64,000 bases of DNA. It comes from Paenibacillus helianthi. Its GTDB lineage: Bacteria > Bacillota > Bacilli > Paenibacillales > Paenibacillaceae. Shown here piece by piece: positions 27,057-36,764 of the stretch. The notes beneath the pieces are model-generated. The model saw only the letters and a program-made list of their open reading frames with translations. It did no database searches and was not told the DNA's origin. How positions within the stretch are numbered: the first letter of the stretch is position 1; every line of letters begins with the position of its first letter. Position numbers and translations under genes: made by a program. The DNA lies in assembly GCF_001909055.1 (NCBI RefSeq), contig NZ_LVWI01000002.1, positions 248,001 through 312,000 of the forward strand, written 5' to 3'.

Positions 27057-27995
27057 CTAACTCTTTACCGCACCGAGCGTCATACCTTTGACAAAGTATT
27101 TTTGTAAAAACGGATACACAATCAAAATCGGAACTGTAACCACAATAGTAATCGCCATTTTCACCGACTCCGGTGAGACCTGTGACATCCGCTCAGCCAT
27201 GTTAGCAGTGTCTTGGGAATTAGTTGCACTTGTAGTCGTACTCTGTAGAATTTTCATCAATTCATATTGCAGCGTGGTCAAGGACTCATTACTGCCGTTA
27301 AACAGATACGTATCGAACCATGAGTTCCACTGGCCTACCGCAAGAAACAGGGCCACGGTCGCCAATGCCGGCTTGCACAGCGGCAGAATAACGCGCCAAT
27401 ATATCGTGAAATCGTTAGCCCCGTCCAGCTTAGCGGATTCCTGCAATGCAAACGGCAAACCGTCGATGAACGAGCGGATGACGAAGACATTAAACGCGCT
27501 TACAAGACCAGGCAGAATATAAACAGCGAAAGTATCAATCATGTGAAGATCTCTCATCAGAATAAATCCCGGAATCAGCCCGCCTGAGACATACATCGTG
27601 ACAGCAAGAAACATGGAGACAAATCTTCTTGCCTGAAAATCGCTCCTCGCCAGCGTAAAGGCCAGCATTGAGCCGCTGATTAGGCCTGCTATTGTACCAA
27701 TAACCGTCCGCAAAACTGATATTTTAAAACCGGTAATCAGACTTCCATAAGTAAAAATCAGACTGAAATTCTCCAGCGTAAACTGTCTCGGCCAAACGGT
27801 GATACCTCCCCGGACCGTATCCACCGAATCGTTAAGTGAGATGGCCAGCACGTTTAAGAACGGATAAATCGTCAGAACAGTTACAACAATCATGGATACA
27901 TAAACAATGATTTCAAGAAACCGGTCATGTGCTGATTTCGCCTGACGGCTTTGTTTTAACCTGCCGACCTGCGTATTGCTGTTGACAACCCCCAT
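27057..27995 (-). CDS. carbohydrate ABC transporter permease (LplC/YtcP type)
   Basis: 312 residues with about six membrane segments. The ATPase-docking loop reads ESAKLDGANDFTIYWRVILP and the C-terminus QKYFVKGMTLGAVKS is family-typical. The ATG has AGGGAGG upstream. It lies 14 bases after its partner permease and 82 bases before the binding lipoprotein. No ATPase is encoded nearby, so a shared MsmX-type ATPase is expected. Confidence 0.9.
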   Translation of the reverse strand: MGVVNSNTQVGRLKQSRQAKSAHDRFLEIIVYVSMIVVTVLTIYPFLNVLAISLNDSVDTVRGGITVWPRQFTLENFSLIFTYGSLITGFKISVLRTVIGTIAGLISGSMLAFTLARSDFQARRFVSMFLAVTMYVSGGLIPGFILMRDLHMIDTFAVYILPGLVSAFNVFVIRSFIDGLPFALQESAKLDGANDFTIYWRVILPLCKPALATVALFLAVGQWNSWFDTYLFNGSNESLTTLQYELMKILQSTTTSATNSQDTANMAERMSQVSPESVKMAITIVVTVPILIVYPFLQKYFVKGMTLGAVKS

Positions 27996-28009
27996 GTCAC
28001 CCTTCCTCC

Positions 28010-28966
28010 CTACATAATGCTTTCATTCGTAAAGCGCTTGAATACTCCGTTGGCCGCAAATAACAGCATCAGGCTAATCACAGAATTGAAGATGTTGATT
28101 GCTGTTCCGAAGGAGTACCTTCCCATGGCCAGACCATAATTAAGCGCATATAAATCAAGCACTTCAGAGTAATCGATGACCAGGTGATTCCCCAGCAAAA
28201 ACTGTTTCTCAAATCCCGTTCCGAGCAAATGTCCGATGGACATAATCAGCAGGACTATAATCGTCGGCCGGATCCCCGGCAGCGTAATATGCCACATTTG
28301 TCTAAGACGGCTCGCACCGTCTACCCTTGCAGCTTCATATAATTCGGGGCCAATGCCGGATATGGCAGCGAGATAAATAATCGCATTCCAGCCTGTTTCC
28401 TTCCAAATATCCAACCCGGTGACAATCCCCCAGAACAGGTGGCCTTGTGCCATGAATTGAACCGGCTGATCCACAATATTCAGGCCAAGGAGGATATCAT
28501 TGATTACTCCGCCATCCGTAGAGAGCATCTTACTGACAATCCCTGCAGCCACGACCCAAGAGACAAAATGCGGAAGATAGGATACAGTCTGCACGAACCG
28601 TTTCATACTCTGCACACGTACTTCATTAAGAAGCAGGGCAAAGATGACCGGTACGATGAACCCGGCGATCAGTCCCATAAAGCTCATTGCCAGCGTATTT
28701 CGCAGCACTTGATAGAAGTGCTCATCCCGGAACAATGTTCGGAAGTGCTCAAAGCCTACCCACTTTTGATCAAAAAAACCGATTCCCGGCTTATATTTCT
28801 GGAAGGCCATTGTCCAGCCCCATAAGGGTAAATACTGAAAGACAAAGACCCACAGCACAAAGGGTATAGACATGTAATACAGGTATTTCTGATTCTTCAG
28901 TTGCTTCCACGCACTCTTCCTTCTTTTTTTGTATGCGTTTTCCGTTCCTAGTGTTATCGTTTTCAT
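28010..28966 (-). CDS. carbohydrate ABC transporter permease (LplB/YteP type)
   Basis: 318 residues from the ATG at 28964-28966, which has GGGGAGG in front. The longer open frame to 29050 has no ribosome binding site. Six membrane segments start at YYMSIPFVLWVFVFQYLPL, and the docking loop reads EAARVDGASRLRQMWHITLP. It begins 85 bases after the response regulator stop, so it is probably cotranscribed with, or controlled by, the YesM/YesN pair. Confidence 0.9.
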   Translation of the reverse strand: MKTITLGTENAYKKRRKSAWKQLKNQKYLYYMSIPFVLWVFVFQYLPLWGWTMAFQKYKPGIGFFDQKWVGFEHFRTLFRDEHFYQVLRNTLAMSFMGLIAGFIVPVIFALLLNEVRVQSMKRFVQTVSYLPHFVSWVVAAGIVSKMLSTDGGVINDILLGLNIVDQPVQFMAQGHLFWGIVTGLDIWKETGWNAIIYLAAISGIGPELYEAARVDGASRLRQMWHITLPGIRPTIIVLLIMSIGHLLGTGFEKQFLLGNHLVIDYSEVLDLYALNYGLAMGRYSFGTAINIFNSVISLMLLFAANGVFKRFTNESIM

Positions 28967-29051
28967 AGTTCCTCCCCTCTCTTGTTTATCATCATAATTC
29001 AGAGGAGAGGTGTATCCCATACTACGGATTTCGGGAAAAATCATACACAAA

Positions 29052-30599
29052 CTATGGATTTTTATATTCGGACGGAGAACGGCCCTCGTATTTTTTGAAT
29101 TTGCTGAAAAAGTAATTCACGCTCGCGTATCCGATCAGCTCAGCCACTTCATAGACTTTCATTCCCTGGGCCAGCAGCTCTTTGGCTTTTTGGATCCGGA
29201 CTTTGTCCAGGTAGGTATTAAAGTACTCTCCGGTCTTACTCCTGAACAATTGCCCCAGATACGGTGTGCTGTAGTTCAGCAGGCCCGCCAGTGTTGATAG
29301 CCTTAAGTCTTCTGCATAATGTCTTTGAATAAAGTCGATCATTTGCTTAATCTCCTGTTCTTTGCCTTTCGGCCCGGAGTCCTCCATAAACTCCAACAGG
29401 AAATGATGGGTCTCTTCCAGAAGATCCAGTAGATAATCATACTGATAAATCCCGTTTAAGAAGCGTGAAACGGACTCCATTTCTTTGGGTTCTATCCGGG
29501 AGGAGGCTGCGAGCCTATGAATAATCGCGTTTGTCAGGAAGAAGAAGGATTGCCTGACCGACTTCTCCTCTTGTTCCTGTCTGTAAAATAAAGCAGCAGC
29601 CTCCTTGAGAAGCAGCATCACCATGGATTTATTACCTGCATCCAAGCTGTAATACAAGCGGAATATTAAATTATCCAGCACCTTTTCATCAGCTTCACCG
29701 CTCAGACAGGGATACTCGGGAGAAGACAACAGAATAAGGCCTGGCTCCAGAAGCCGGTCATTAAAGCTAAAAAAGGCTTGTTTAACCGCTTGCCTTGCAT
29801 TCACATAAGCGTTGTAAATATGCTCGGGTTCAGTAACAGTTCCTCCGGTCGCAGCAATAAACCGGGTATCGCCAGCGATGCACCGGATCTCATCGTATAG
29901 CTGATCACGCCGCTGCCTTCCGTGTAAGGGCGCGTTGAGCAGGAGAATAATATACGGGGAGCTTTCAGTCACGATCCCCATATTCCGCTCCTCCATCCCT
30001 TGCTTCAGTCCTGCAGACAGCTGGCTTAAGGATTCCGAACGGTCGGCTTCAGATACACGGGGAGATATGACTACGATCTCGTAGTGGCTCCATAATAAAC
30101 CCGTTTGTCTGATCATGCTTCGCAGCGTGGCCGGATCTTCATTCTTCTCCGGGTTGAGCAGCTTTTGCAGACACAGCTCCGGGTTATTCACCTGCGTCCT
30201 ATTCCAGTCCCTCCGCAAACGTTCTTTCTCGATCTGCCCGCGTACGAGCTTGAGCGTAGCTGTCATTTCTGCGATATTGACTGGTTTAACGAGATATCCC
30301 GCTACACCGTACTTGATCGCTTGTTTGGCATATTCGAAGTCGGCATATCCGCTAAGAATGATGCACTGCATCTGATGATCCGCCGACCGCAAGTGCTGAA
30401 TAAGCTGAAGGCCGTCCATAACGGGCATCCGAATGTCTGCGATTAATAGTTCAGGCTCTTCATCCTCGATGATCTTCAATGCATCTCTGCCATTGCCTGC
30501 GGTGGCGGCGATAGTGAAACCAAGGTTTTCCCATGCAATCAGTGTCTGGAGTCCCTGTCTCAGCTTCGGTTCATCGTCCACAATAACAACCTTAATCAT
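29052..30599 (-). CDS. YesN-type response regulator with AraC DNA-binding domain
   Basis: 515 residues. The receiver domain (1-120) has the acidic pocket VDDE, phosphorylation site Asp55 in IADIRMPVMDG and the conserved Lys in YLVKP. A long middle region is followed by a C-terminal AraC-type double helix-turn-helix (about 415-515, ending GRSPSEYK). Its start overlaps the stop of the histidine kinase gene by 8 bases, so translation is probably coupled. Such regulators activate the adjacent sugar ABC importer and glycosidase genes, here the mannan-type importer and GH26 enzyme. Confidence 0.92.
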   Translation of the reverse strand: MIKVVIVDDEPKLRQGLQTLIAWENLGFTIAATAGNGRDALKIIEDEEPELLIADIRMPVMDGLQLIQHLRSADHQMQCIILSGYADFEYAKQAIKYGVAGYLVKPVNIAEMTATLKLVRGQIEKERLRRDWNRTQVNNPELCLQKLLNPEKNEDPATLRSMIRQTGLLWSHYEIVVISPRVSEADRSESLSQLSAGLKQGMEERNMGIVTESSPYIILLLNAPLHGRQRRDQLYDEIRCIAGDTRFIAATGGTVTEPEHIYNAYVNARQAVKQAFFSFNDRLLEPGLILLSSPEYPCLSGEADEKVLDNLIFRLYYSLDAGNKSMVMLLLKEAAALFYRQEQEEKSVRQSFFFLTNAIIHRLAASSRIEPKEMESVSRFLNGIYQYDYLLDLLEETHHFLLEFMEDSGPKGKEQEIKQMIDFIQRHYAEDLRLSTLAGLLNYSTPYLGQLFRSKTGEYFNTYLDKVRIQKAKELLAQGMKVYEVAELIGYASVNYFFSKFKKYEGRSPSEYKNP

Positions 30600-32376
30600 T
30601 ATCTACGCCTCCAGGAATAAAGAATGTAATCGTGGTGCCGGTTTCCGGTTGACTTTCGATACTTAAAGCACTGGATTCCCCATACATCAGAACGAGCCGG
30701 TCGTTTACATTTCGCATACCAATCCGCTCACTCTCTTGTTCATGAACGTCTTCTGCAAGCTCCGCCCGAATCCCGGCCAGCCGTTCTGGCGGGAAGCCAG
30801 CACCGTTATCAAATACTTTAATTAAAGCTCCGTCCGGTATTTTCTTCACTTCAACAGTAATGACAGCTCCTTCTTCACGGTTATCCAAGCCATGTAGAAT
30901 AGAATTCTCTACCAGGGGCTGAATAATTAACGGAGGAACCGGCAGCTCCTGCAGGACCGGATCAACCGTTAGGTGATATTCCAAGCGGTCTTCATACCGG
31001 AACTTCTGCATATCGAGATAACAGCGTACGCGCTCGATTTCTTCCCGAAGGGGAATATTGCCGCTCCCAGCCTCCAGGCTGCTCCGCAGCAGGGTACTCA
31101 GCAGCCAAACAGCCTCCGCGATATCGTCCTGCCTGCGGATATGGGCTTCCATCCGTATGGATTCCAGGGAGTTAAAGAGAAAATGCGGATGAATCTGACT
31201 GGCCAGCATTTTGAACTTGATCTCGCTTTGTCTCTGCTCGATAAGATTCTTCTGGGCATTTGTTTCCTGAACTTCCTGGACCAGATCATGCACGCTTCTA
31301 AGAAGCGTATTGAATTGCTTGGACAACAGGCCGACTTCATCTTTACCGTCAATATGGATATACGTTTCCCAAGATCCCGAACCCACTTTGGCCATATGCT
31401 TGCTTAAACGAAGCATTCTCCGGGACAACAGTGTAGCAGAAGCATAGATAAGCAGGACAGCAAACAACAGGCTGACCATGATCACAACTGCACCCAGCAG
31501 AATAACCTGATCGGCTTCACGGGTAATCCCGGCAACGGTAATGATAGAGATCACGCGCAGCCCGTTCCAGCTGTTCGGCGGATTCAGATCCGCTATAACC
31601 ACCTTGGAGTCTTTCCCTTTAACGACCGTGTTATAGCTTCCCTCCTGATTTAAAAGGATCTGTTCATCAACCTTGATGTCCGACAGATTCATCCCGGTCA
31701 GTTCCGCTTCATTAGATCCGACAATCCGGTTTCGGCTATCCACAATCAAGGTAGTAAATGATTCCTGATCCAGAATCGAGCTTAATTGCTGCTGATCCAC
31801 ATTAATGACCAATACTCCCTTTTTACCTATGGCATCCACGGGGAAAGAGCGAATGAGACTGATAGATTCTGTATCACTCTGTTCATTCTTAATGAGATTC
31901 CAACCGGCCAGTCCCTTCTGATCGATGGCTTCCTTATACCATGTTTGGTCCATAATGCTTTTGCCCGGCTGTATAAATTCCCAGTTATTCAGTGCAGTCG
32001 GGTTTTCGACATATACCCGGATGCCGGATATCTCCTTGTACAACTGGATATAATCGCGAATATCCGTATATTCACGGTAAGCCTGAATAACTTCACCGTA
32101 ATTGGCATACTCCCGCGAGGCTACCTTCTTCATCCGGTTATCCACGGATAGACGGTAGGAAATGTCCAGCGGTACCTTAATCAGTTCCTCCGTACGCTTG
32201 CGAACGCGATCTACATTATCCGATACTTGCATAAAGGCATTATTAATTACGATCTCCCTGAGCTTTCCGGTTAAATAAAGTCCGGATAACAGCAAAGGAA
32301 GTATAGCCGCTGAAATAAAGGTAAACGCTAGTTTTTTCTTCATTCTCATATCATTCATCATGCGGATAAAATACAT
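30592..32376 (-). CDS. YesM-type sensor histidine kinase
   Basis: 594 residues from ATG at 32374-32376, which has GGGAGGG six bases upstream. The longer frame running to 32493 crosses a hairpin and lacks a site. Layout: first membrane segment (about 15-35), extracellular sensor region, second membrane segment (about 290-315), HAMP, a His-kinase domain with IHPHFLFNSLESI carrying the phosphorylated His, and a C-terminal ATPase with DNGAGFP. The extracellular region may sense sugar or the binding lipoprotein. It forms an operon with the overlapping response regulator. Confidence 0.92.
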   Translation of the reverse strand: MYFIRMMNDMRMKKKLAFTFISAAILPLLLSGLYLTGKLREIVINNAFMQVSDNVDRVRKRTEELIKVPLDISYRLSVDNRMKKVASREYANYGEVIQAYREYTDIRDYIQLYKEISGIRVYVENPTALNNWEFIQPGKSIMDQTWYKEAIDQKGLAGWNLIKNEQSDTESISLIRSFPVDAIGKKGVLVINVDQQQLSSILDQESFTTLIVDSRNRIVGSNEAELTGMNLSDIKVDEQILLNQEGSYNTVVKGKDSKVVIADLNPPNSWNGLRVISIITVAGITREADQVILLGAVVIMVSLLFAVLLIYASATLLSRRMLRLSKHMAKVGSGSWETYIHIDGKDEVGLLSKQFNTLLRSVHDLVQEVQETNAQKNLIEQRQSEIKFKMLASQIHPHFLFNSLESIRMEAHIRRQDDIAEAVWLLSTLLRSSLEAGSGNIPLREEIERVRCYLDMQKFRYEDRLEYHLTVDPVLQELPVPPLIIQPLVENSILHGLDNREEGAVITVEVKKIPDGALIKVFDNGAGFPPERLAGIRAELAEDVHEQESERIGMRNVNDRLVLMYGESSALSIESQPETGTTITFFIPGGVDND

Positions 32377-32415
32377 GGTTAACCCTCCCAGGCCAATGTT
32401 AACCGCTACATACCA

Positions 32416-32445
32416 AATACCCCTATTCATACAGAAAGGGGTATT
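32416..32445 (-). terminator. hairpin after the alpha-galactosidase gene
   Basis: AATACCCCT (32416-32424) pairs with AGGGGTATT (32437-32445). It lies 45 bases past the alpha-galactosidase stop and before the kinase start. The T-run is weak, so read-through into the two-component genes is possible. Confidence 0.5.
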
Positions 32446-32489
32446 GATTGGTTGAAGATATTTTTTCTGCGATTGGCTAATCCTATAAA

Positions 32490-34673
32490 TCAAGCAATAG
32501 TTGGCTTTAATGCCCTAACTCTGAACCATCCGCTTTCATAATCCTTTTGTTCATAAACAATCGGTAGTCCAATCTGCATCAGCCTGTCTCCGCCATAGTT
32601 GTACTGTTCATCACTGTGCCCCGGACGAATCTCATATTCCAATTCCGGATGAAGGCCGGCAAGACGCAAAAATCTCTGAGGCGCGTTTGGCACGGCCATC
32701 ACCTGAAAGTAGTAAACCAGTGCTTCTTCTTTATTGCCGGAAACAAACATCCAAGCTGACTCGTTGCCTTCGAACGGGCTCTTTAGACGGTACAAGTCCC
32801 CACTCTGTACCAATCCGCGTATCTCCTTATAGGTTACGATTTGGCGCTTGACCGTCACTTTGTCCTCTTCAGTGAACTTCGTCAAATCAAGCTCATAACC
32901 AAAGTTTCCAGACATTGCGACATCCCCCCGGAAATCAAGAGGGGTTATTCTCCCAACCTGATGATTAGGCACAGCGGATACATGCGCTCCAATTGCACTT
33001 ACGGGATACACAAGGCTGGTACCATATTGAATCTTTAGCCGTTCTACCGCATCGGTATTGTCACTGGTCCAGGTTTGCGGCATGTAGTATAACATCCCAG
33101 GATCAAACCTCCCGCCCCCACTGGAGCAGCTTTCGAACAGAATATGCGGAAATGAGGCAGTAATACGCTCTAACAGCTCGTATAACCCTAGAACATAACG
33201 ATGAGCAGTCTCGGATTGACGTTCCGGCGGCAGGCCAGCCGAGCCAATTTCCGTCAGACACCGATTCATATCCCATTTCACATAAGCGACAGGCACACTT
33301 GAGAAAATAGCGGAAAGTGAGTCATAAATATAATCACGTACATCTTGGCGGGTGTAATCCAAAACGAGTTGCCATCTGGCTTCACTGCGTCTGCGCTCTG
33401 GAACATGAAGGCACCAGTCCGGGTGTTTGCGGTACAGCTCGCTGTCCGGCGAGATCATCTCTGGCTCAACCCATAGCCCAAATTCAAGGCCCAACTGGTT
33501 GATGCGCTCCGCCACATCGGCAAGACCGCCTGGCAGCTTCCGACGATCCTCGTACCAATCGCCAAGCGACGAATTGTCAGAATCCCGTTTTCCGAACCAG
33601 CCGTCATCCAGCACAAAAAGCTCGATCCCCAGCTTGGCGCCTTCTTCTGCTATTGATATCAGCTTCTCAGCATTGAAGTCAAAATAGGTAGCTTCCCAGT
33701 TATTGACCAATATCGGACGTTCTTCGTCCCGGTATCTCCCCCGGCACAAGCGGGTCCGGTACAACCGGTGATACGTCCGTGACATTTCTCCCAATCCTTG
33801 TCCGGAGTATACCATAACAGTCTCCGGAGTCTGGAAACTCTCCCCGGGACTTAACAGCCAAGTAAAGTCAAAGGAATTTATACCGATGCTAAACCGGGTA
33901 GAGCCGAACGAATCCACTTCCGCCACTGCTTCAAAGCCACCACTATAGACAAGGCTAAAACCAAAAGCCTCCCCCTGGTATTCGTTCGTTTCCGAAGTGA
34001 CTAGCGCAGCAAATGGATTCATTTGGTGGCTGCTCATGCCCCTTTTACTATCGATTCGGGTCTCCCCTTGATGAAGACCTTTGCGGGTGATATTACCTTC
34101 CCGAGCCCATGCACCTGAAAGATAAGTGATCTCAAAATCGCGGTTACCCGGAAAATCGACACTGGCACTCAAGGCACGTCGAAGCCGTAACTTCTTGTCT
34201 CCCTTATTGGATAGACGAGCCGAGCGGACAATGACGTTACGGTCTGCGTAGATACAGTAACTCAGCACAACTATTAGACCCGAATAAGCATCCTTTAGTT
34301 CCACTTCCAATGTATCCGCTTCAGTCTCATCCTCTGTATAAACAGCCGGCAGTCCGGTTAAGGACGGTTTGCCTTTTATTTGCTTGTACCCCATATATTT
34401 AAGCTCTGTGATGCGTGTTCCATCCTCAAGTTCAACCTGGTATACCGGATTCCGGAAATCTCCGCTCCCATATTGCGGGTATTCTTGCGGCAGCCGGTCT
34501 AATCCGGCATTTACCGGGGTATGAAGCATCAGTTCAGTCATAGATTCCCGGTGTATCAGCCTGCTTCCCCAATAGACATGTACTGGATACCCGTTAACGA
34601 TCTGAAAAATATAACTCATGCCGGACGACTGCAGATGAAACAGCCCTTCCTGCTCTTGTACGAATATGCCCAT
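32490..34673 (-). CDS. alpha-galactosidase, GH36
   Basis: 727 residues, the full length of bacterial GH36 enzymes (AgaA, RafA). The nucleophile is Asp468 in YVKWDMNR and the acid/base is Asp538 in WTSDNTDA. The GH36 signature ESCSSGGGRFD (514-524) and the substrate-site segment VLDDGWFGKRDSDN near 355 are also present. It removes terminal alpha-1,6-galactose from raffinose-type sugars or galactomannan oligosaccharides. No signal peptide is present, so it acts on imported substrate. It is divergent from an AraC-type regulator and upstream of the YesM/YesN-importer-mannanase genes. Confidence 0.93.
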   Translation of the reverse strand: MGIFVQEQEGLFHLQSSGMSYIFQIVNGYPVHVYWGSRLIHRESMTELMLHTPVNAGLDRLPQEYPQYGSGDFRNPVYQVELEDGTRITELKYMGYKQIKGKPSLTGLPAVYTEDETEADTLEVELKDAYSGLIVVLSYCIYADRNVIVRSARLSNKGDKKLRLRRALSASVDFPGNRDFEITYLSGAWAREGNITRKGLHQGETRIDSKRGMSSHQMNPFAALVTSETNEYQGEAFGFSLVYSGGFEAVAEVDSFGSTRFSIGINSFDFTWLLSPGESFQTPETVMVYSGQGLGEMSRTYHRLYRTRLCRGRYRDEERPILVNNWEATYFDFNAEKLISIAEEGAKLGIELFVLDDGWFGKRDSDNSSLGDWYEDRRKLPGGLADVAERINQLGLEFGLWVEPEMISPDSELYRKHPDWCLHVPERRRSEARWQLVLDYTRQDVRDYIYDSLSAIFSSVPVAYVKWDMNRCLTEIGSAGLPPERQSETAHRYVLGLYELLERITASFPHILFESCSSGGGRFDPGMLYYMPQTWTSDNTDAVERLKIQYGTSLVYPVSAIGAHVSAVPNHQVGRITPLDFRGDVAMSGNFGYELDLTKFTEEDKVTVKRQIVTYKEIRGLVQSGDLYRLKSPFEGNESAWMFVSGNKEEALVYYFQVMAVPNAPQRFLRLAGLHPELEYEIRPGHSDEQYNYGGDRLMQIGLPIVYEQKDYESGWFRVRALKPTIA

Positions 34674-34731
34674 TGAAAATCCCCTTCTTTCTAGTTCATG
34701 CTATTAAGAGTTTATTGCTTCCAACTATTAA

Positions 34732-34826
34732 TACATGGCTTAATACTTGATAAGCTTATATAATATAGCAGTCAGTTCTATAGAAATAATATATAAAATA
34801 AGCCATCTAGTACATGGCTTGGTACT
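34732..34826. promoter_or_regulatory. AraC-type operator repeats between alpha-galactosidase and its regulator
   Basis: Two direct copies of TACATGGCTT..TACT lie at 34732-34747 and 34811-34826, 79 bp apart. The second is also part of the inverted repeat AAGCCAT-N7-ATGGCTT (34800-34820). This fits binding by the divergent AraC-family protein and possible looping across the shared promoter region. Confidence 0.6.
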
Positions 34827-34873
34827 CACTAAATATATAATAATGCTAGATTATTATACCCAGGAGGCTTACT

Positions 34874-35776
34874 GTGCTCGAGTATTTGCCACGTAGTAAA
34901 CAACACACAGAATTGCATACTACTCAATTCGGTATTGAGGAATGTATACCGGGTCACTTTTTTGGGCCAGCGGTGAGAAGTCATTATCTACTCCATTATG
35001 TATTAAGCGGACAAGGGATTTTTGAAGTCGAGGGAAAGAGGTATTCCTTAAAGAAGGGACAGGGGTTCTTAATTTTTCCGGATATTATTACTTATTATCA
35101 AGCCGATACAGCAGATCCCTGGACTTATTGCTGGGTTGGCTTTAACGGAACCTCGGCGGAGCTGCTCCTCAAGCAAGCCGGGCTAACCAAAGCATCTCCA
35201 ATCATTCACTATGATAGAGATGATATGATTTACCAGTACTTGCAGTTGATGAACGAATCAAGAGTATTCCATAAAGCCCGGGAAACCAGACTGACAGGGT
35301 TACTATATATATTGTTATCGCAGCTGGTGGAGTACGGCCCGGTGGCATCCCCTGAAGTTAAAGAGACCCGGGCAGAAATCTACGTTGAACAGGTAAAAGA
35401 TTTTATCGAAATGAATTATCCTCAGAGCATTACTATTGAGGACATTGCCCAATATATCGGACTTAACCGAAGCTATTTGTGCTCATTATTTAAGGAGCGA
35501 ATGTCGGTCAGCATTCAAAACTACTTAATTCATTATAGAATTAACAAAGCCTGTGAAATGATGGGGCATGCGGAACTTTCGATCGCTGATATTTCCCGAT
35601 CCGTAGGCTATAATGATCCACTGCTCTTCTCCAAAATGTTCAAAAAGGTAAAAGGCTCTTCCCCTAAAAATTACCGGACGGAGATCCAGGCTCAAATGCA
35701 GGACGACACTCAAGAATCCATTATCCAGATTGAAGAGGAGCATTTATTTTATAGTTACATGCCAAGCTCAAATTAG
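34874..35776 (+). CDS. AraC-family regulator (MsmR/RafR-like)
   Basis: 300 residues. An N-terminal cupin-type sugar-binding arm domain (about 20-150) contains HYVLSGQGIFEVEGK. A C-terminal AraC double helix-turn-helix (about 190-290) contains IEDIAQYIGLNRSYLCSLFK and ends near SSPKNYR. The start is GTG with AGGAGG seven bases upstream. It is divergent from the GH36 alpha-galactosidase, with repeated motifs in the shared 200-bp gap, so it is the probable activator of that gene in response to an alpha-galactoside. Confidence 0.9.
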   Translation: MLEYLPRSKQHTELHTTQFGIEECIPGHFFGPAVRSHYLLHYVLSGQGIFEVEGKRYSLKKGQGFLIFPDIITYYQADTADPWTYCWVGFNGTSAELLLKQAGLTKASPIIHYDRDDMIYQYLQLMNESRVFHKARETRLTGLLYILLSQLVEYGPVASPEVKETRAEIYVEQVKDFIEMNYPQSITIEDIAQYIGLNRSYLCSLFKERMSVSIQNYLIHYRINKACEMMGHAELSIADISRSVGYNDPLLFSKMFKKVKGSSPKNYRTEIQAQMQDDTQESIIQIEEEHLFYSYMPSSN

Positions 35777-35950
35777 CACGCACCAGTAATGAAACAACTT
35801 GCCTTAGTCTTAACGGTGCATGCACATTTGGACTTATCTGTATTGAATGGTCAATTTCATTGGTATTTCCCACTTCAGTTATATCGTTTGGATAACATAT
35901 TTCGGGTACATGTTTATGCAAATCTACGTTAATATCATTATTTTTTAAGA
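35777..35950 (-). other. coding-like open stretch, possible gene remnant
   Basis: After the AraC gene the minus strand stays open from the IS1182-proximal side (about 35950) through residues reading HKHVPEICYPNDITEVGNTN and on. Composition looks protein-like, but there is no start with a ribosome binding site and no family is recognised. It may be a fragment cut off by the nearby insertion element. Confidence 0.2.
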
Positions 35951-36021
35951 GGAAACGGGTCTGTCAATAATTTTGTGTAAACTCTTTAGCAAGGAATTCC
36001 CCCGAGGGGGAATTCGCGACA

Positions 36022-36327
36022 CTAGCGTAAGCACTGGCCGATCCGTTCCCGAAAGAAAACGGAGAGCTGGAGTAGCATCTGACCCCAGTTTTGGACACGG
36101 ATTTGCCGGGAGGAGTAGATGCGCTGGGTGTAGGCGTAGATAATAACTTTGGTGAGCATTTTAGGATGGTAGCTGTCACGGCCGCCGCCAGGGTAGGCCG
36201 CGTCAAAGATGGCGTCGTCGAGTCGATTCACTGCTGCGTTCACGACACGAACGAGGTGATTTGGTGGGATATCTTCTTCTAAATCCATTGGCAAGCAAAG
36301 TGGGTCCATGGTATATTGAATGTACAA
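36022..36327 (-). pseudogene. truncated IS1182-family transposase
   Basis: About 101 codons remain of a transposase that is normally 450-500 residues. The N-terminal block with EDIPPNHLVRVVNAAVNRLD and SYHPKMLTKVIIYAYTQRIY matches IS1182-type transposases. Homology stops after YSSRQI and the rest of the frame is unrelated. No terminal inverted repeats could be defined. The AAAGAAACC ... GGTTTCTTT pair just upstream (36329-36390) may be part of the old element end. Confidence 0.75.
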
Positions 36328-36469
36328 AAGAAACCCTCCTTTGAAATGGTTGGTCGCACTTCCATTTTACCAAAAGAGTGGTTTCTTTTTTGCGTTTTTA
36401 TAAATATTGTAGGATGTTTCCCGCTTAAACAGCGGAGAGGACGGAATGATTGTGGAAAAGCGATAGCGT

Positions 36470-36640
36470 TCGCCTTTGTGTCCGGATTTTCACCGCTAAG
36501 GGGAATTAAAAAAATCTGGACACAAGAGCGATTGGAACAACGGTCCGTTCGCGGAGCGTCCTCACGGAGCACAACGTTTGTCCGACTCCAAAAACAAGGG
36601 ATGTCCCAAGTAGCCATTTCATGGCTTTTGGGACAGCCCC
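36470..36640. repeat. hairpin-rich non-coding element
   Basis: In a 437-bp gap without genes, two strong hairpins occur. The first (36470-36531) has about 20-bp arms around TTGTGTCCGGATTTT / AAAATCTGGACACAA. The second (36598-36640) pairs GGGATGTCCCAA..AGCCAT with ATGGCT..TTGGGACAGCCC. No open frame with a ribosome binding site is present. It may be a mobile repeat of the genome, an RNA, or a double terminator. Confidence 0.5.
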
Positions 36641-36764
36641 TTTCGTCTATAACTCTTAAATCATTTCTCACATCAATTTCGTTGCATGATTCCAGCCAAT
36701 GAGGTAGCATAATTTAGACATTCTTCGCTCTTGCACAACCGAAGAATTATTCTTTTTAAGGAGA

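Noticed and set aside
28030..28045. cre-like AAAGCGCTT segment
   Set aside because: It is inside the coding end of a permease gene with no promoter signs; probably codon coincidence.
32377..32493. Extension of the histidine kinase to a start overlapping the alpha-galactosidase stop
   Set aside because: The extension has no ribosome binding site, crosses a hairpin and would displace the membrane segment from the N-terminus.
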